From positions 1 through 37,665 of IMG/VR virus record IMGVR_UViG_3300030329_005279: 37,665 bases of DNA, one strand, 5' to 3'. The notes beneath the pieces were generated by a model. That model made no database searches, was not told where the DNA came from, and saw only the letters and a list, made by a program, of their open reading frames with translations. The position numbers were made by a program, and so were the translations under genes. Of the stretch, positions 31,301 through 37,665 are shown one piece after another. This DNA comes from a virus. How positions within the stretch are numbered: the stretch's first letter is position 1; every line of letters begins with the position of its first letter.

Positions 31301-34300
31301 TATCAACTAGAAAATACTTCTAATAGTCTAGGAATAGAGGTTAGCCAATTAAAAGCACAGATAAATCATTTCAAAAAACTTTATCCAGAATTAGTTATAC
31401 AATTAAAAAATAGTCTTGGAAAGTTTCAAGGAGAGAATGTACTTGGTCGTATTACTGGTCATCTTATTGAGATAGCTCAAGGAAAGGCTAAAATAGATAC
31501 AATCCCTCATGAAGTTTCTCACCATGTAGTTGATGTTCTGCGTGCATTTGGTGATAAGAATAGTAAAAAAATTATCAAAGATGGTGAACGCATGTTTAAG
31601 GATGTAGATAGAAATAAAAGTCCAGAAGAAAATATGGTTCAAGCTATTGGTGAATATGTTGCTGGAAACATGAAGAATAAAACAATGATTGGTAAGGTTA
31701 AAAATTTCCTTAAAAGGTTTTGGAGTCATTTAAAACATAAATTTAATGTACATAATCAAGCTGATGTTACTCGTATTCTTGGTGAAAAGGTATTGAAAGG
31801 TGATCTTCCAGAACAAAACCTAAAAGACATTACTACTAAATATCAAACATCTAAAGATAGTCCTGAAGTAAGAAAGCAAATAAAAGATATAAGCAATCGT
31901 ATCCATCGAGGAGATAAGCTAGATCAAACAGTTAAAAAAGCTGATTTCAAAGGATGGAAAGAGGCAAGAATAGATATATTTGGATCAGAAAAGTATAGCA
32001 CAACTGATCCTAATTTAACACTTGACAAAATGCAAAGATATGAAGAGTATCTTACAAATCATCCAGCTAATGGTGGCACAAATAGGTCTGCTGAGAATAT
32101 TGCTAGAAAGATACAAGATGTTAATGATAAGTATCATATTAATCCAGAAGTTTCAAAGGCGACATTAAAACTTATGGGTGTAACAGATGGATTATATGAA
32201 AATGCATCTCCTGAGACTGCTAAGGCATACGAGTCTATGATACGTAATGATTATGATGCTCCTCCAGTTAAACATACTAATTATACAGATGATCTAATTT
32301 TAAGAAGTAGAGACAAGACTACAAAGCATCCTTGGATGTATAGGTATGGAAGAGCTGTTATGCCTGTATGGCTTGTTCTTCAAAATTATGGTGGTAAAGC
32401 AGGCAAGAGAATTTCACAAAGGTTATTAAACCACGAATGGGCAGAACATGTTATATATAAAGGGCCAGGTGATAATGTTATACGAGCAATCAAAAAAAAT
32501 CTTGGAAGGAAAAAATCTAAAGAGGCAGCATTATTATTTGATAAAGAGAGAGCTGATAGATTATATAAAGAAGGTGGAATGACAGAATCCCAAAAACAGT
32601 TTTATAGGAATGTTTATGGTGATGAAACTGCTGGTATTAAAAAAGATAAAAATTCTATTGAATATAAATCACATCAAGCATGGGAAAATTACAGAAAAGA
32701 TATTTGGGATAAACTTGAAAAGGCATTATTAAAACATGAGACTCCAGAAAGTGCTAAAACAATTATAGCAGAAATGAAAAAGATTGAAGTTGATAATTAT
32801 ATGACACGTGCTCTTACTTCAAAAGCTTTAAAGTATCTTACAAAAGATAGTAATTATATGAAAAGTTTAGTTGATAAGCAGGTTAAAAAGATTGCTTCAA
32901 AATTAGCAAAAGAAAATACTAAAACAGATATTGAGGCTAAACTTCTTAAAGAAAAATATTTAGACCCCAAATCTAAGGAAGGTGAAATACTTAGAAGTGA
33001 AATAGCAGAAGAAATGTATAATGTTTATAAATATGGATATGGTCATGCAAAAAATCCACATTTAATTCCACGTAAAGGTCTAATGAAAGAGTTTGTAGAT
33101 ATAACAAATGACAAGGGACAACTTGAAACGATAAAAGTATATGAAGATTCTATGGAAGGCACTGCTGGAATGTATGTTAGAAGGATGTCAAAACATATTG
33201 CAAATATTGCTTATTTTCCTGAGTGGGTTGGTACTGGAAGTAAACATAAAATTCATAGAGGAACACAATCAGATATAGTTAAGATCGCTGGAGAAGGAGG
33301 AATTGCAAGTTATGCAAATCTTGCAGTTGAAAGGCAGCTTGGATATGATAGAAATCATAGAGAGTCTTTAGCAGAACCATTATATAAGGCTGGTGGTACT
33401 ATTGCAAGTGTATCTGCTGCTATTGGCTTATCATCTCCATTATCTGGACTTAAAAATCTTTCTATTGGTATACCACGTGCTATTGGAGTGCATGGTTTCT
33501 GGAGAACAATGAGTGGAATAAAGCATGCAATGAATGCTACTGCTTGGCATGAAGCAAGAAAAAAAGGTTATCTTGAATATGGTGCTAAAAATTTAGAGCT
33601 TGATGATATTAAGCTTGGTGAAAAACTTACTATGAGAAAATTGTTTAGTTTTAACTTTATGACACAAACTGAGAATTTAAACAGGATAATATCATCTCAT
33701 GCTGGACAATTATATTTTACCGAAGTATCTGCTAAGCTCCGTGGTGAAAAGGGAATGTTTAAAATGGGCACTAATAAAAAAAGAATGAAGAGGCTCATGG
33801 AAGAGGTCTGGCATTTAAGTGAAGATGAAATAAGCTTTATTGAAAATACTAAAGATTTTACAACAGCTGACGCTAAGAAAAAATATGCTGAAATTCAAAA
33901 TAAAGTAGGACATTTCTCTCATGTAACTGCTCAAGGTGGTACATCAACTGTTATGCTTCCATTATGGATGTCGTCAAGAGAAGCTAAACCATTAACCTTA
34001 TTTCAACGTATGGCAATGTCAACTACTATAGATACCTATAGAAACTTTGTAAAACCTATTGCTGAATTTGGTAACGTCGCTCCACTTGTCAGAGCTGCTG
34101 TTGCACACAGTGTTAGTGGTGCTGCTTTATTTTTTGTATATAAAGAACTGTTTGGCAAAGAGCCACCAACAGGATCAAAACTTTCACAAGAGGATAGCTT
34201 TGACAAGATTATGTTAAACTTATGGAGATCAGAGTTTTTTGGTCTTGCTGGTGAAGTTCTTCCTATTAATCCATATGAAAGGCAACTTGGAGTACCCATT

Positions 34301-34948
34301 GCACAGCCAGTTATAATTAGAAATTTAACTGAAGCTCTTAATGAATATACTAAATGGAATGCTGGTGGGCAATCTGCATCACAAGCTATAAAAAATTGGA
34401 CTAAGAAATCTGTTGTAGTGGCAAGTCAGTTAGAGACTTTATACAAAACAAGTAAATCTCCATACTATAAAGATTTTAACAATATGAGGTCAATGGTAAG
34501 GAAATTCAAAGAAGAACGTGGAATGCCTATGTATAGTGGTGATGGATATGTAAGTAGAAGACAGCCATATTATCATGATCTAAAAGATGCGATGATGTTT
34601 GGATCAGAAGAAGATATTGCAAAATCTTATTGGGCTGCTATTGATTTTATTGTTAGCGATATGGAAAAAGTAGACCCATACACTACTCCAAGAAAAAGAT
34701 ATAAAGATGCAAGAAGAGCTGTAAAATCTGTTATTACTCATTATGCTCCTCTTAACATATCTGATGAAACAACGGGAACTAGCAAGTCATTAGAAAAACA
34801 ATTTTTTGATTGGCTTACGCCTGAAAATGAAAAGTTAGCAAAAAAAATAGACAAGATATATAAATATAAACTCAGAGAAATAAAAAAGATAATGAGAAAT
34901 CCTAAGTGGAAAGATAAATATTTTGTATATCCAAATGAAAAAGTATAA
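28391..34948 (+). CDS. Giant virion polyvalent protein (recombinase-like and zincin modules)
   Basis: At 2185 residues this is by far the largest product. Parts seen in order are Gly/Ala-rich hydrophobic stretches (about 111-145 and 176-230) suited to membrane insertion, then charged coiled-coil regions (330-620). A tyrosine-recombinase-like module follows (about 627-870; candidate R731, K759 or K762, R828 and Y867, no active-site His). A zincin motif H1040-E1041-V-S-H1044 comes next, with E1080 or E1088 as possible third ligand. About 1000 mostly helical residues with further hydrophobic patches (about 1665-1690 and 1890-1920) complete the protein. The layout matches polyvalent proteins delivered with phage DNA. 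It directly follows the lysozyme-like gene with a CAGGAG site. Whether the modules are active is unknown. Confidence 0.75.
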   Translation: MPIPENIKREVDLFRSEDQGVRNWSDERIYRYLKRDNPNLSWAEADAKYTKKKKADTSPTFVNAFQSWFDLGIDENSAEFFKAGYNNSLTGLAEQAITGKPRYDLSEYNPTVLEDIGSMITSFVMPLDILALGTGAGAGSLALKGFGVQTAKEVAKFKGKQSLKNALIESGVRQAATLGTYEGAMGGLLAHTNDENVMSGIAGGVMHGGILGGLAGAAGGGMGYANAHLLNKYSKARKIATEAGKEASKALSFQEKVLLASTNPLGQVVAESGIFTAGDMATQIAKGEDVRWRDIGVSFVADLGLFGITKGMHKAFTKSDEYYNLLKEAEKKKHGVNDEGKTKTAEVIDKREAELREEAKIDREQGREDDAIAKLEIADELARSRTGADAQYLKIQDELTKAKSRTKNLIDDHNNGITTQSVERAELIIGNVNEQIGVIAKLIEHATDPVNPMYEGLLGQFRAHEANLLKLAERWKKDRIDSVVKKGAWKEPRILEENILRDEKGKPKLDKDGNTIELADIDHLDLTKPQDRAEATRLLKLEKDEIVQKKREEITPLGSETEAVKILDNNKFRDKDWSREVTDKTMLKDVKARVEGTDKKKGLADVDASIVEDTGGFESGTDKSIKYNNSKNIVRHFIQNVFPIQIGKTVRKGAFVGNPAAKASRLNTFAKWMAEHGKEIKEVTNADYQNYLAQHPSHVTELQQLREFLQTNQISKKTFNLTQSETKGFARKYIGESPEGVTLDAHSIGKNSITFVQPKNNKSITKYISTKLKNILTKLRKNNKKISPEINQTFLTKDGKIINNNLLNAFTEKIFGSKKQKDKARLFRDSLTGWASEKYGSTSPEVEVLIQEVLGDTANVNTINKAYVNKEAQKAQATKLVKSFIAEINKGGKKAKGKAFYSTLEISKGLKKIGKKDVIISIQQGIKNKKPFYKDIVIDNKTAEGMARYLIETSPRLNEIASSTEGLSFKYQLENTSNSLGIEVSQLKAQINHFKKLYPELVIQLKNSLGKFQGENVLGRITGHLIEIAQGKAKIDTIPHEVSHHVVDVLRAFGDKNSKKIIKDGERMFKDVDRNKSPEENMVQAIGEYVAGNMKNKTMIGKVKNFLKRFWSHLKHKFNVHNQADVTRILGEKVLKGDLPEQNLKDITTKYQTSKDSPEVRKQIKDISNRIHRGDKLDQTVKKADFKGWKEARIDIFGSEKYSTTDPNLTLDKMQRYEEYLTNHPANGGTNRSAENIARKIQDVNDKYHINPEVSKATLKLMGVTDGLYENASPETAKAYESMIRNDYDAPPVKHTNYTDDLILRSRDKTTKHPWMYRYGRAVMPVWLVLQNYGGKAGKRISQRLLNHEWAEHVIYKGPGDNVIRAIKKNLGRKKSKEAALLFDKERADRLYKEGGMTESQKQFYRNVYGDETAGIKKDKNSIEYKSHQAWENYRKDIWDKLEKALLKHETPESAKTIIAEMKKIEVDNYMTRALTSKALKYLTKDSNYMKSLVDKQVKKIASKLAKENTKTDIEAKLLKEKYLDPKSKEGEILRSEIAEEMYNVYKYGYGHAKNPHLIPRKGLMKEFVDITNDKGQLETIKVYEDSMEGTAGMYVRRMSKHIANIAYFPEWVGTGSKHKIHRGTQSDIVKIAGEGGIASYANLAVERQLGYDRNHRESLAEPLYKAGGTIASVSAAIGLSSPLSGLKNLSIGIPRAIGVHGFWRTMSGIKHAMNATAWHEARKKGYLEYGAKNLELDDIKLGEKLTMRKLFSFNFMTQTENLNRIISSHAGQLYFTEVSAKLRGEKGMFKMGTNKKRMKRLMEEVWHLSEDEISFIENTKDFTTADAKKKYAEIQNKVGHFSHVTAQGGTSTVMLPLWMSSREAKPLTLFQRMAMSTTIDTYRNFVKPIAEFGNVAPLVRAAVAHSVSGAALFFVYKELFGKEPPTGSKLSQEDSFDKIMLNLWRSEFFGLAGEVLPINPYERQLGVPIAQPVIIRNLTEALNEYTKWNAGGQSASQAIKNWTKKSVVVASQLETLYKTSKSPYYKDFNNMRSMVRKFKEERGMPMYSGDGYVSRRQPYYHDLKDAMMFGSEEDIAKSYWAAIDFIVSDMEKVDPYTTPRKRYKDARRAVKSVITHYAPLNISDETTGTSKSLEKQFFDWLTPENEKLAKKIDKIYKYKLREIKKIMRNPKWKDKYFVYPNEKV

Positions 34949-34981
34949 TTATTTAATAGTAGATGAGGATAACGAGGAATA

Positions 34982-35038
34982 ATCCTATTGCACTATTGCA
35001 CTATTGCACTATTATCAGATTGTGCAATTATGCAGGAT
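34982..35038. terminator. Nested inverted repeat at the convergent junction
   Basis: This 90-base gap separates the rightward late operon from the leftward replication operon. ATTGCAC (35003-35009) pairs with GTGCAAT (35022-35028). Outside it ATCCT (34982-34986) pairs with AGGAT (35034-35038). The pairing is symmetrical, so a hairpin could form in RNA from either strand. It lacks a strong GC core and a U-run, so efficiency as a terminator is uncertain. Confidence 0.45.
34985..35013. repeat. Tandem repeat of CTATTGCA
   Basis: The 8-mer CTATTGCA occurs three times without spacers and is followed by a partial copy CTATT. Each copy contains ATTGCAC across the junction and could pair with the single GTGCAAT on the right, so the hairpin can slip between registers. 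It may be slippage expansion or a short array of protein-binding sites. Confidence 0.85.
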
Positions 35039-35039
35039 A

Positions 35040-35624
35040 TTAATACTTATCTATCTTTATTGCATGTTTAATAATAATATCTTTCTTCACTAGGTAAGCT
35101 AATTTTTCTTTATTATCTCCATTACCAATAAATCTAGCAGGCATCATTGGTTTTATTATTTGTCTCAATGCGTTTGGAGTAATCCATATATAAATCTCAC
35201 CATCATCAAAGACCCAGTAATCTGCCTCTGTAGTAGAAAGTGCTGAAGGCTTGCTATTAAATTCAATCTCAACAACTATATTACCTGTGTAATTAGATTT
35301 TTTATCTTGCTTAACTTCTATTTTTGTATTTGTTTCTGGAACAAATATATCATATCCTTTACAGTAACCTTTTTTAACATGTGCTTTTGGATATTTCTTT
35401 TTTATTTTTTCACATACAGCATCTTCACTATTTTTTCCTACTATAAGTGACTCTTTAAAATTTTTACTAGCTAATTTATTTGTTATTATTTCCACAGGTT
35501 CTCCATTTAAATATTCTATTTGACCAAATATTCTACGTATATCTGGAAGTAATTTATGGCATTTTTTGTAATTACCATCAGAGTCTATAAAATATAAGTG
35601 TGCTATTTCCTCCAAATCACTCAC
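35040..35624 (-). CDS. PD-(D/E)XK-type endonuclease
   Basis: The predicted restriction-like nuclease has 194 residues. The core pattern is visible: an early acidic residue in the GKNSEDAV helix (E67 or D68), D92 in GYDIFVPE, and E103-V-K105 in KIEVKQD. Strands and the ALSTTEADYWVF segment follow, as is usual in this superfamily. Such small phage nucleases serve in recombination, junction cutting or host DNA breakdown; the exact role is open. It is the last gene of the leftward operon and its start overlaps the resolvase gene by eight bases. Confidence 0.75.
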   Translation of the reverse strand: MSDLEEIAHLYFIDSDGNYKKCHKLLPDIRRIFGQIEYLNGEPVEIITNKLASKNFKESLIVGKNSEDAVCEKIKKKYPKAHVKKGYCKGYDIFVPETNTKIEVKQDKKSNYTGNIVVEIEFNSKPSALSTTEADYWVFDDGEIYIWITPNALRQIIKPMMPARFIGNGDNKEKLAYLVKKDIIIKHAIKIDKY

Positions 35625-36144
35625 TGTGAGCTACTTTTTCTGTATTTACGGGTTCAGTCCAAGGTAAACCACGATTGTAGCTTAAATGAGCCTCTACACC
35701 ATAGATAGCTATGAGTAATGCATCAGCAGTTTTAAGTGTTATACGTTTTGTACTTGGACATCTATCCATAGCCATTTTCTTTAATACTTTTTTCCTAACA
35801 TCTTTTGGTAGTCCTTTTTTTATTTCAAAATGTGACTGCCATTCTTTTGGAGTTACAAATACAGTATCAAGTTCATGAGATGCAAGTATTCCCTGCCATT
35901 GTCCATAGTTACAACCAAATGAGAATGAGCCAGCTCTTCCATCTGTAGGGAATGACCATACTTTTTCTATTATTACTTTTACTCTGTAGGGTGCGACATC
36001 ACTGAGACACATAGCAATTAGTATTGACATACTGCGTACATCTTTAGGACATGGATGTACTTTTACTTTCTCATCGGTGATAATAGCAACTCCACCACCT
36101 TTTCCTGGATCAATACCTATACATTTTTTAAAAGGGGATTTCAT
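35617..36144 (-). CDS. RuvC-like Holliday junction resolvase
   Basis: A predicted RNase-H-fold endonuclease that resolves branched DNA before packaging or during recombination. The 175 residues contain the RuvC acidic set: D12 in IGIDPGKGG, E60 in VIIEKV and D141 in TADALLIAIYG. The middle has FGCNYGQWQGILAS and VTPKEWQSHF, which are typical of phage RuvC-like enzymes. The RuvC-type basic helix lies at KKGLPKDVRKKVLKKMA. Its start overlaps the helicase gene by 17 bases, so it belongs to the same transcript. Confidence 0.88.
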   Translation of the reverse strand: MKSPFKKCIGIDPGKGGGVAIITDEKVKVHPCPKDVRSMSILIAMCLSDVAPYRVKVIIEKVWSFPTDGRAGSFSFGCNYGQWQGILASHELDTVFVTPKEWQSHFEIKKGLPKDVRKKVLKKMAMDRCPSTKRITLKTADALLIAIYGVEAHLSYNRGLPWTEPVNTEKVAHSE

Positions 36145-37471
36145 TCTGCTCCTTTTCTATTATTTTTGGTGTGAACATTTCTTCTTCATCATTATATATT
36201 TTACACTTATCTCCATCATAAGCCATTTGAATAGCTCCAGTCTCTCCATATCTAACTTTTGCAGCTACGAGTGTTATTAAGTTTTTATTTTCTGGTTTTT
36301 GATCAACCTTATATCCGTAATAGACAAAGAATACATTTTCTGCTACTTGTTCTATTGCACCACTCTCTGCTAAGTCTGATAATTGTGGCTTCTGAGTTCC
36401 TCTAGTCTCTAAAGCTCTGTTAAGCTGTGAAGCTAAAATTACTGAACAATTGTATTCTTTTGCAATCCATTTATAGTCATTAACAAGACGTTCTAATTGT
36501 AACCTTCTTTGATCTTCTTTTCCTGTTGGAGTTATAAGTTGAATATAATCATCAAATATAATATCTGGTTTAAACTTTTTAATTTCTGTTGCCGATGTTG
36601 GAAAATCTTTTATTTGATCAAACATTCTAAATTTTTCAGCAGAGTATTTCTTTGCTATAAATCCACGAACTCTATCAAGCTCTTGTAATTGCTCTTGATC
36701 ATACATGCCTTGACGTATCATTGCATATGAAAGTCTTCCTGACTCAAGTGCAAGTAACTTTTTTAATACTTCAACATTAGTAAGTTCCCTATTAAATAAA
36801 ATTACTTTCTTATCAGATTCAAGAACATTTGATAGCATATTTAAAAGCATAGTAGATTTACCATGTCCAGGTCTTCCACCAACTATAGTTATTTCACCTC
36901 TTGTAAGTCCACCTGCGAACTTATCAACACTTTTAAATCCAGTCTTAATAAGTAGTTTTTCTGTATTTTGTATTGATTCTATTGCATCACCAAGAACCTC
37001 ATTAATATCAAATGTAGTATCTGGTCTAAGATTTATAAGTTCACCAATAGAAGTATGAGCATTAACAAGAACATCTAATGCATCTACTTTATTATTCATT
37101 GCACCTTCTTGTATCTCTCTAGTATACTCAATAACAAGACGTAAAAGATATTTTTCATATATCTTTTTTGCATAATTTTCTATTAAAGAATTAGCACCAG
37201 TATTAGTTATACAATCAGTTATAAATAATGGATCAACACGATTATTTTTATCTTCATCAGTTAAAGTAGATGTAAGTGTTATTGTATCTAAATGCTCTCT
37301 TCTTTTTATCATACCAGATATAATATTCCATACTATTCTACACCTAGTATCATACCACACCTCATGAGATATAATATACTTGGATACATCATCATACTTT
37401 TTTTGGTCATTTATAACTCCACCAATAACAGCACATTCAATAGAAATATCATTTGGTAATTCATGTGACAT
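36128..37471 (-). CDS. dnaB: DnaB-type replicative helicase
   Basis: This hexameric 5'-3' helicase would drive phage DNA replication. The N-terminal domain (about residues 1-105) is like DnaB (SIECAVIGGVI to TLTSTLTDED). The RecA-like domain shows Walker A GRPGHGKST (199-207), the catalytic glutamate in FNREL (E229) and Walker B IIFDDY (304-309). SQLNR (349-352) and the SGAIEQVAENVFFVYY motif close to the C-terminus complete it. At 447 residues it is full length with no primase domain, so phage or host primase must be elsewhere. The start shares one base with the methyltransferase stop. Confidence 0.95.
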   Translation of the reverse strand: MSHELPNDISIECAVIGGVINDQKKYDDVSKYIISHEVWYDTRCRIVWNIISGMIKRREHLDTITLTSTLTDEDKNNRVDPLFITDCITNTGANSLIENYAKKIYEKYLLRLVIEYTREIQEGAMNNKVDALDVLVNAHTSIGELINLRPDTTFDINEVLGDAIESIQNTEKLLIKTGFKSVDKFAGGLTRGEITIVGGRPGHGKSTMLLNMLSNVLESDKKVILFNRELTNVEVLKKLLALESGRLSYAMIRQGMYDQEQLQELDRVRGFIAKKYSAEKFRMFDQIKDFPTSATEIKKFKPDIIFDDYIQLITPTGKEDQRRLQLERLVNDYKWIAKEYNCSVILASQLNRALETRGTQKPQLSDLAESGAIEQVAENVFFVYYGYKVDQKPENKNLITLVAAKVRYGETGAIQMAYDGDKCKIYNDEEEMFTPKIIEKEQNEIPF

Positions 37472-37665
37472 TAAAATAACTCCTCTTGTGCTGTTTTGTT
37501 TTTAATAAAATTTGCATATTCTTCATTAAGTTCTATGCCTATCCATTTACGTCCAAGTCTTTTGGCTACTGTAGCAGTTGTACCACTTCCCATGAATGGA
37601 TCAAGTACCACATCTCCTTCTTTTGTTCCAGCTTTTATACAAAGCTCAGGAAGTTTTTCGGGAAA
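37471..37665 (-). CDS. DNA methyltransferase, C-terminal fragment
   Basis: Only the last 64 residues lie in the window; the gene runs off the right edge. The fragment contains the S-adenosylmethionine-binding motif I, DPFMGSGTT, preceded by KAGTKEGDVVL and followed by VAKRLGRKWIGIELNEEY. This is characteristic of N6-adenine or N4-cytosine methyltransferases in which the catalytic motif IV comes before motif I. It may protect phage DNA from host restriction or mark it for other functions. TAATG coupling to the helicase shows it is the upstream member of the same operon. Confidence 0.88.
   Translation of the reverse strand, partial: FPEKLPELCIKAGTKEGDVVLDPFMGSGTTATVAKRLGRKWIGIELNEEYANFIKNKTAQEELF

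Noticed and set aside
28642-31729. Several minus-strand frames of 64-145 codons under the giant virion gene
   Set aside because: All are antisense to one long coding frame, show low-complexity Pro/Ser or Phe/Ile composition and have no ribosome sites or recognised motifs.
32432-32449. HEWAEH sequence in the giant protein as a second metallopeptidase site
   Set aside because: It reads H-E-x-x-E-H, not HExxH, and no downstream ligand pattern is evident.
34985-35013. Short repeats resembling the start of a CRISPR array
   Set aside because: The units are only 8 bases long and contiguous, with no spacers and no cas genes nearby.

Overview
The window is most of the genome of an AT-rich tailed bacteriophage (class Caudoviricetes). 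A complete packaging, head and tail gene set runs rightward from about 0.4 to 35 kb. The left end of a replication block runs leftward from 35 to 37.7 kb and continues past the window. Several features point to a short-tailed (podovirus-like) virion, although this is an inference: no tail-tube, sheath or tape-measure gene is recognisable, a beta-propeller-like tail-nozzle protein is present, and four consecutive large genes look like internal or ejected virion proteins, the last being 2185 residues. No integrase gene, repressor, tRNA, insertion sequence or CRISPR array was seen. The host cannot be named; Shine-Dalgarno sites of the AGGAG type show that it is bacterial.

Layout. Positions 1-411 hold a strong bidirectional terminator, a short GC-rich island and a candidate promoter. 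Then come terminase small subunit, a zinc-ribbon mini-protein, an M15 peptidase endolysin, three very small membrane proteins, terminase large subunit (TTG start), portal, scaffold, major capsid protein and a small beta-rich capsid-associated protein (0.4-8.5 kb). A structured RNA segment separates these from connector and adaptor genes and a first fibre gene (8.6-13.5 kb). A stretch of small beta-rich proteins, a long coiled-coil protein and a second fibre gene follows (13.5-17.3 kb). Next are a membrane/coiled-coil protein, a metallophosphoesterase and a holin-like cluster (17.3-19.7 kb), then the nozzle protein and a fibre with an S74 auto-cleaving chaperone (19.7-24.6 kb). The ejected-protein block fills 24.6-34.9 kb.

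The rightward and leftward modules converge on a 90-base gap holding tandem 8-mers inside a nested inverted repeat. Right of it, on the minus strand, are a PD-(D/E)XK nuclease, a RuvC-like resolvase, a DnaB-type helicase and the C-terminus of a DNA methyltransferase. Their ends overlap by 1-17 bases, so they form one operon transcribed from beyond the right edge.

The most interesting feature is the 2185-residue virion protein. It appears to contain a tyrosine-recombinase-like module (about residues 627-870) in which both histidine positions are replaced but candidate Arg, Lys and Tyr positions remain. A zincin motif (HEVSH, residues 1040-1044) follows, then a very long helical C-terminus. This resembles the polyvalent proteins that phages and plasmids deliver with their DNA. 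The gene just upstream carries a lysozyme-like domain, so the block may encode a complete ejection apparatus: a wall-opening protein plus an effector delivered into the cell.
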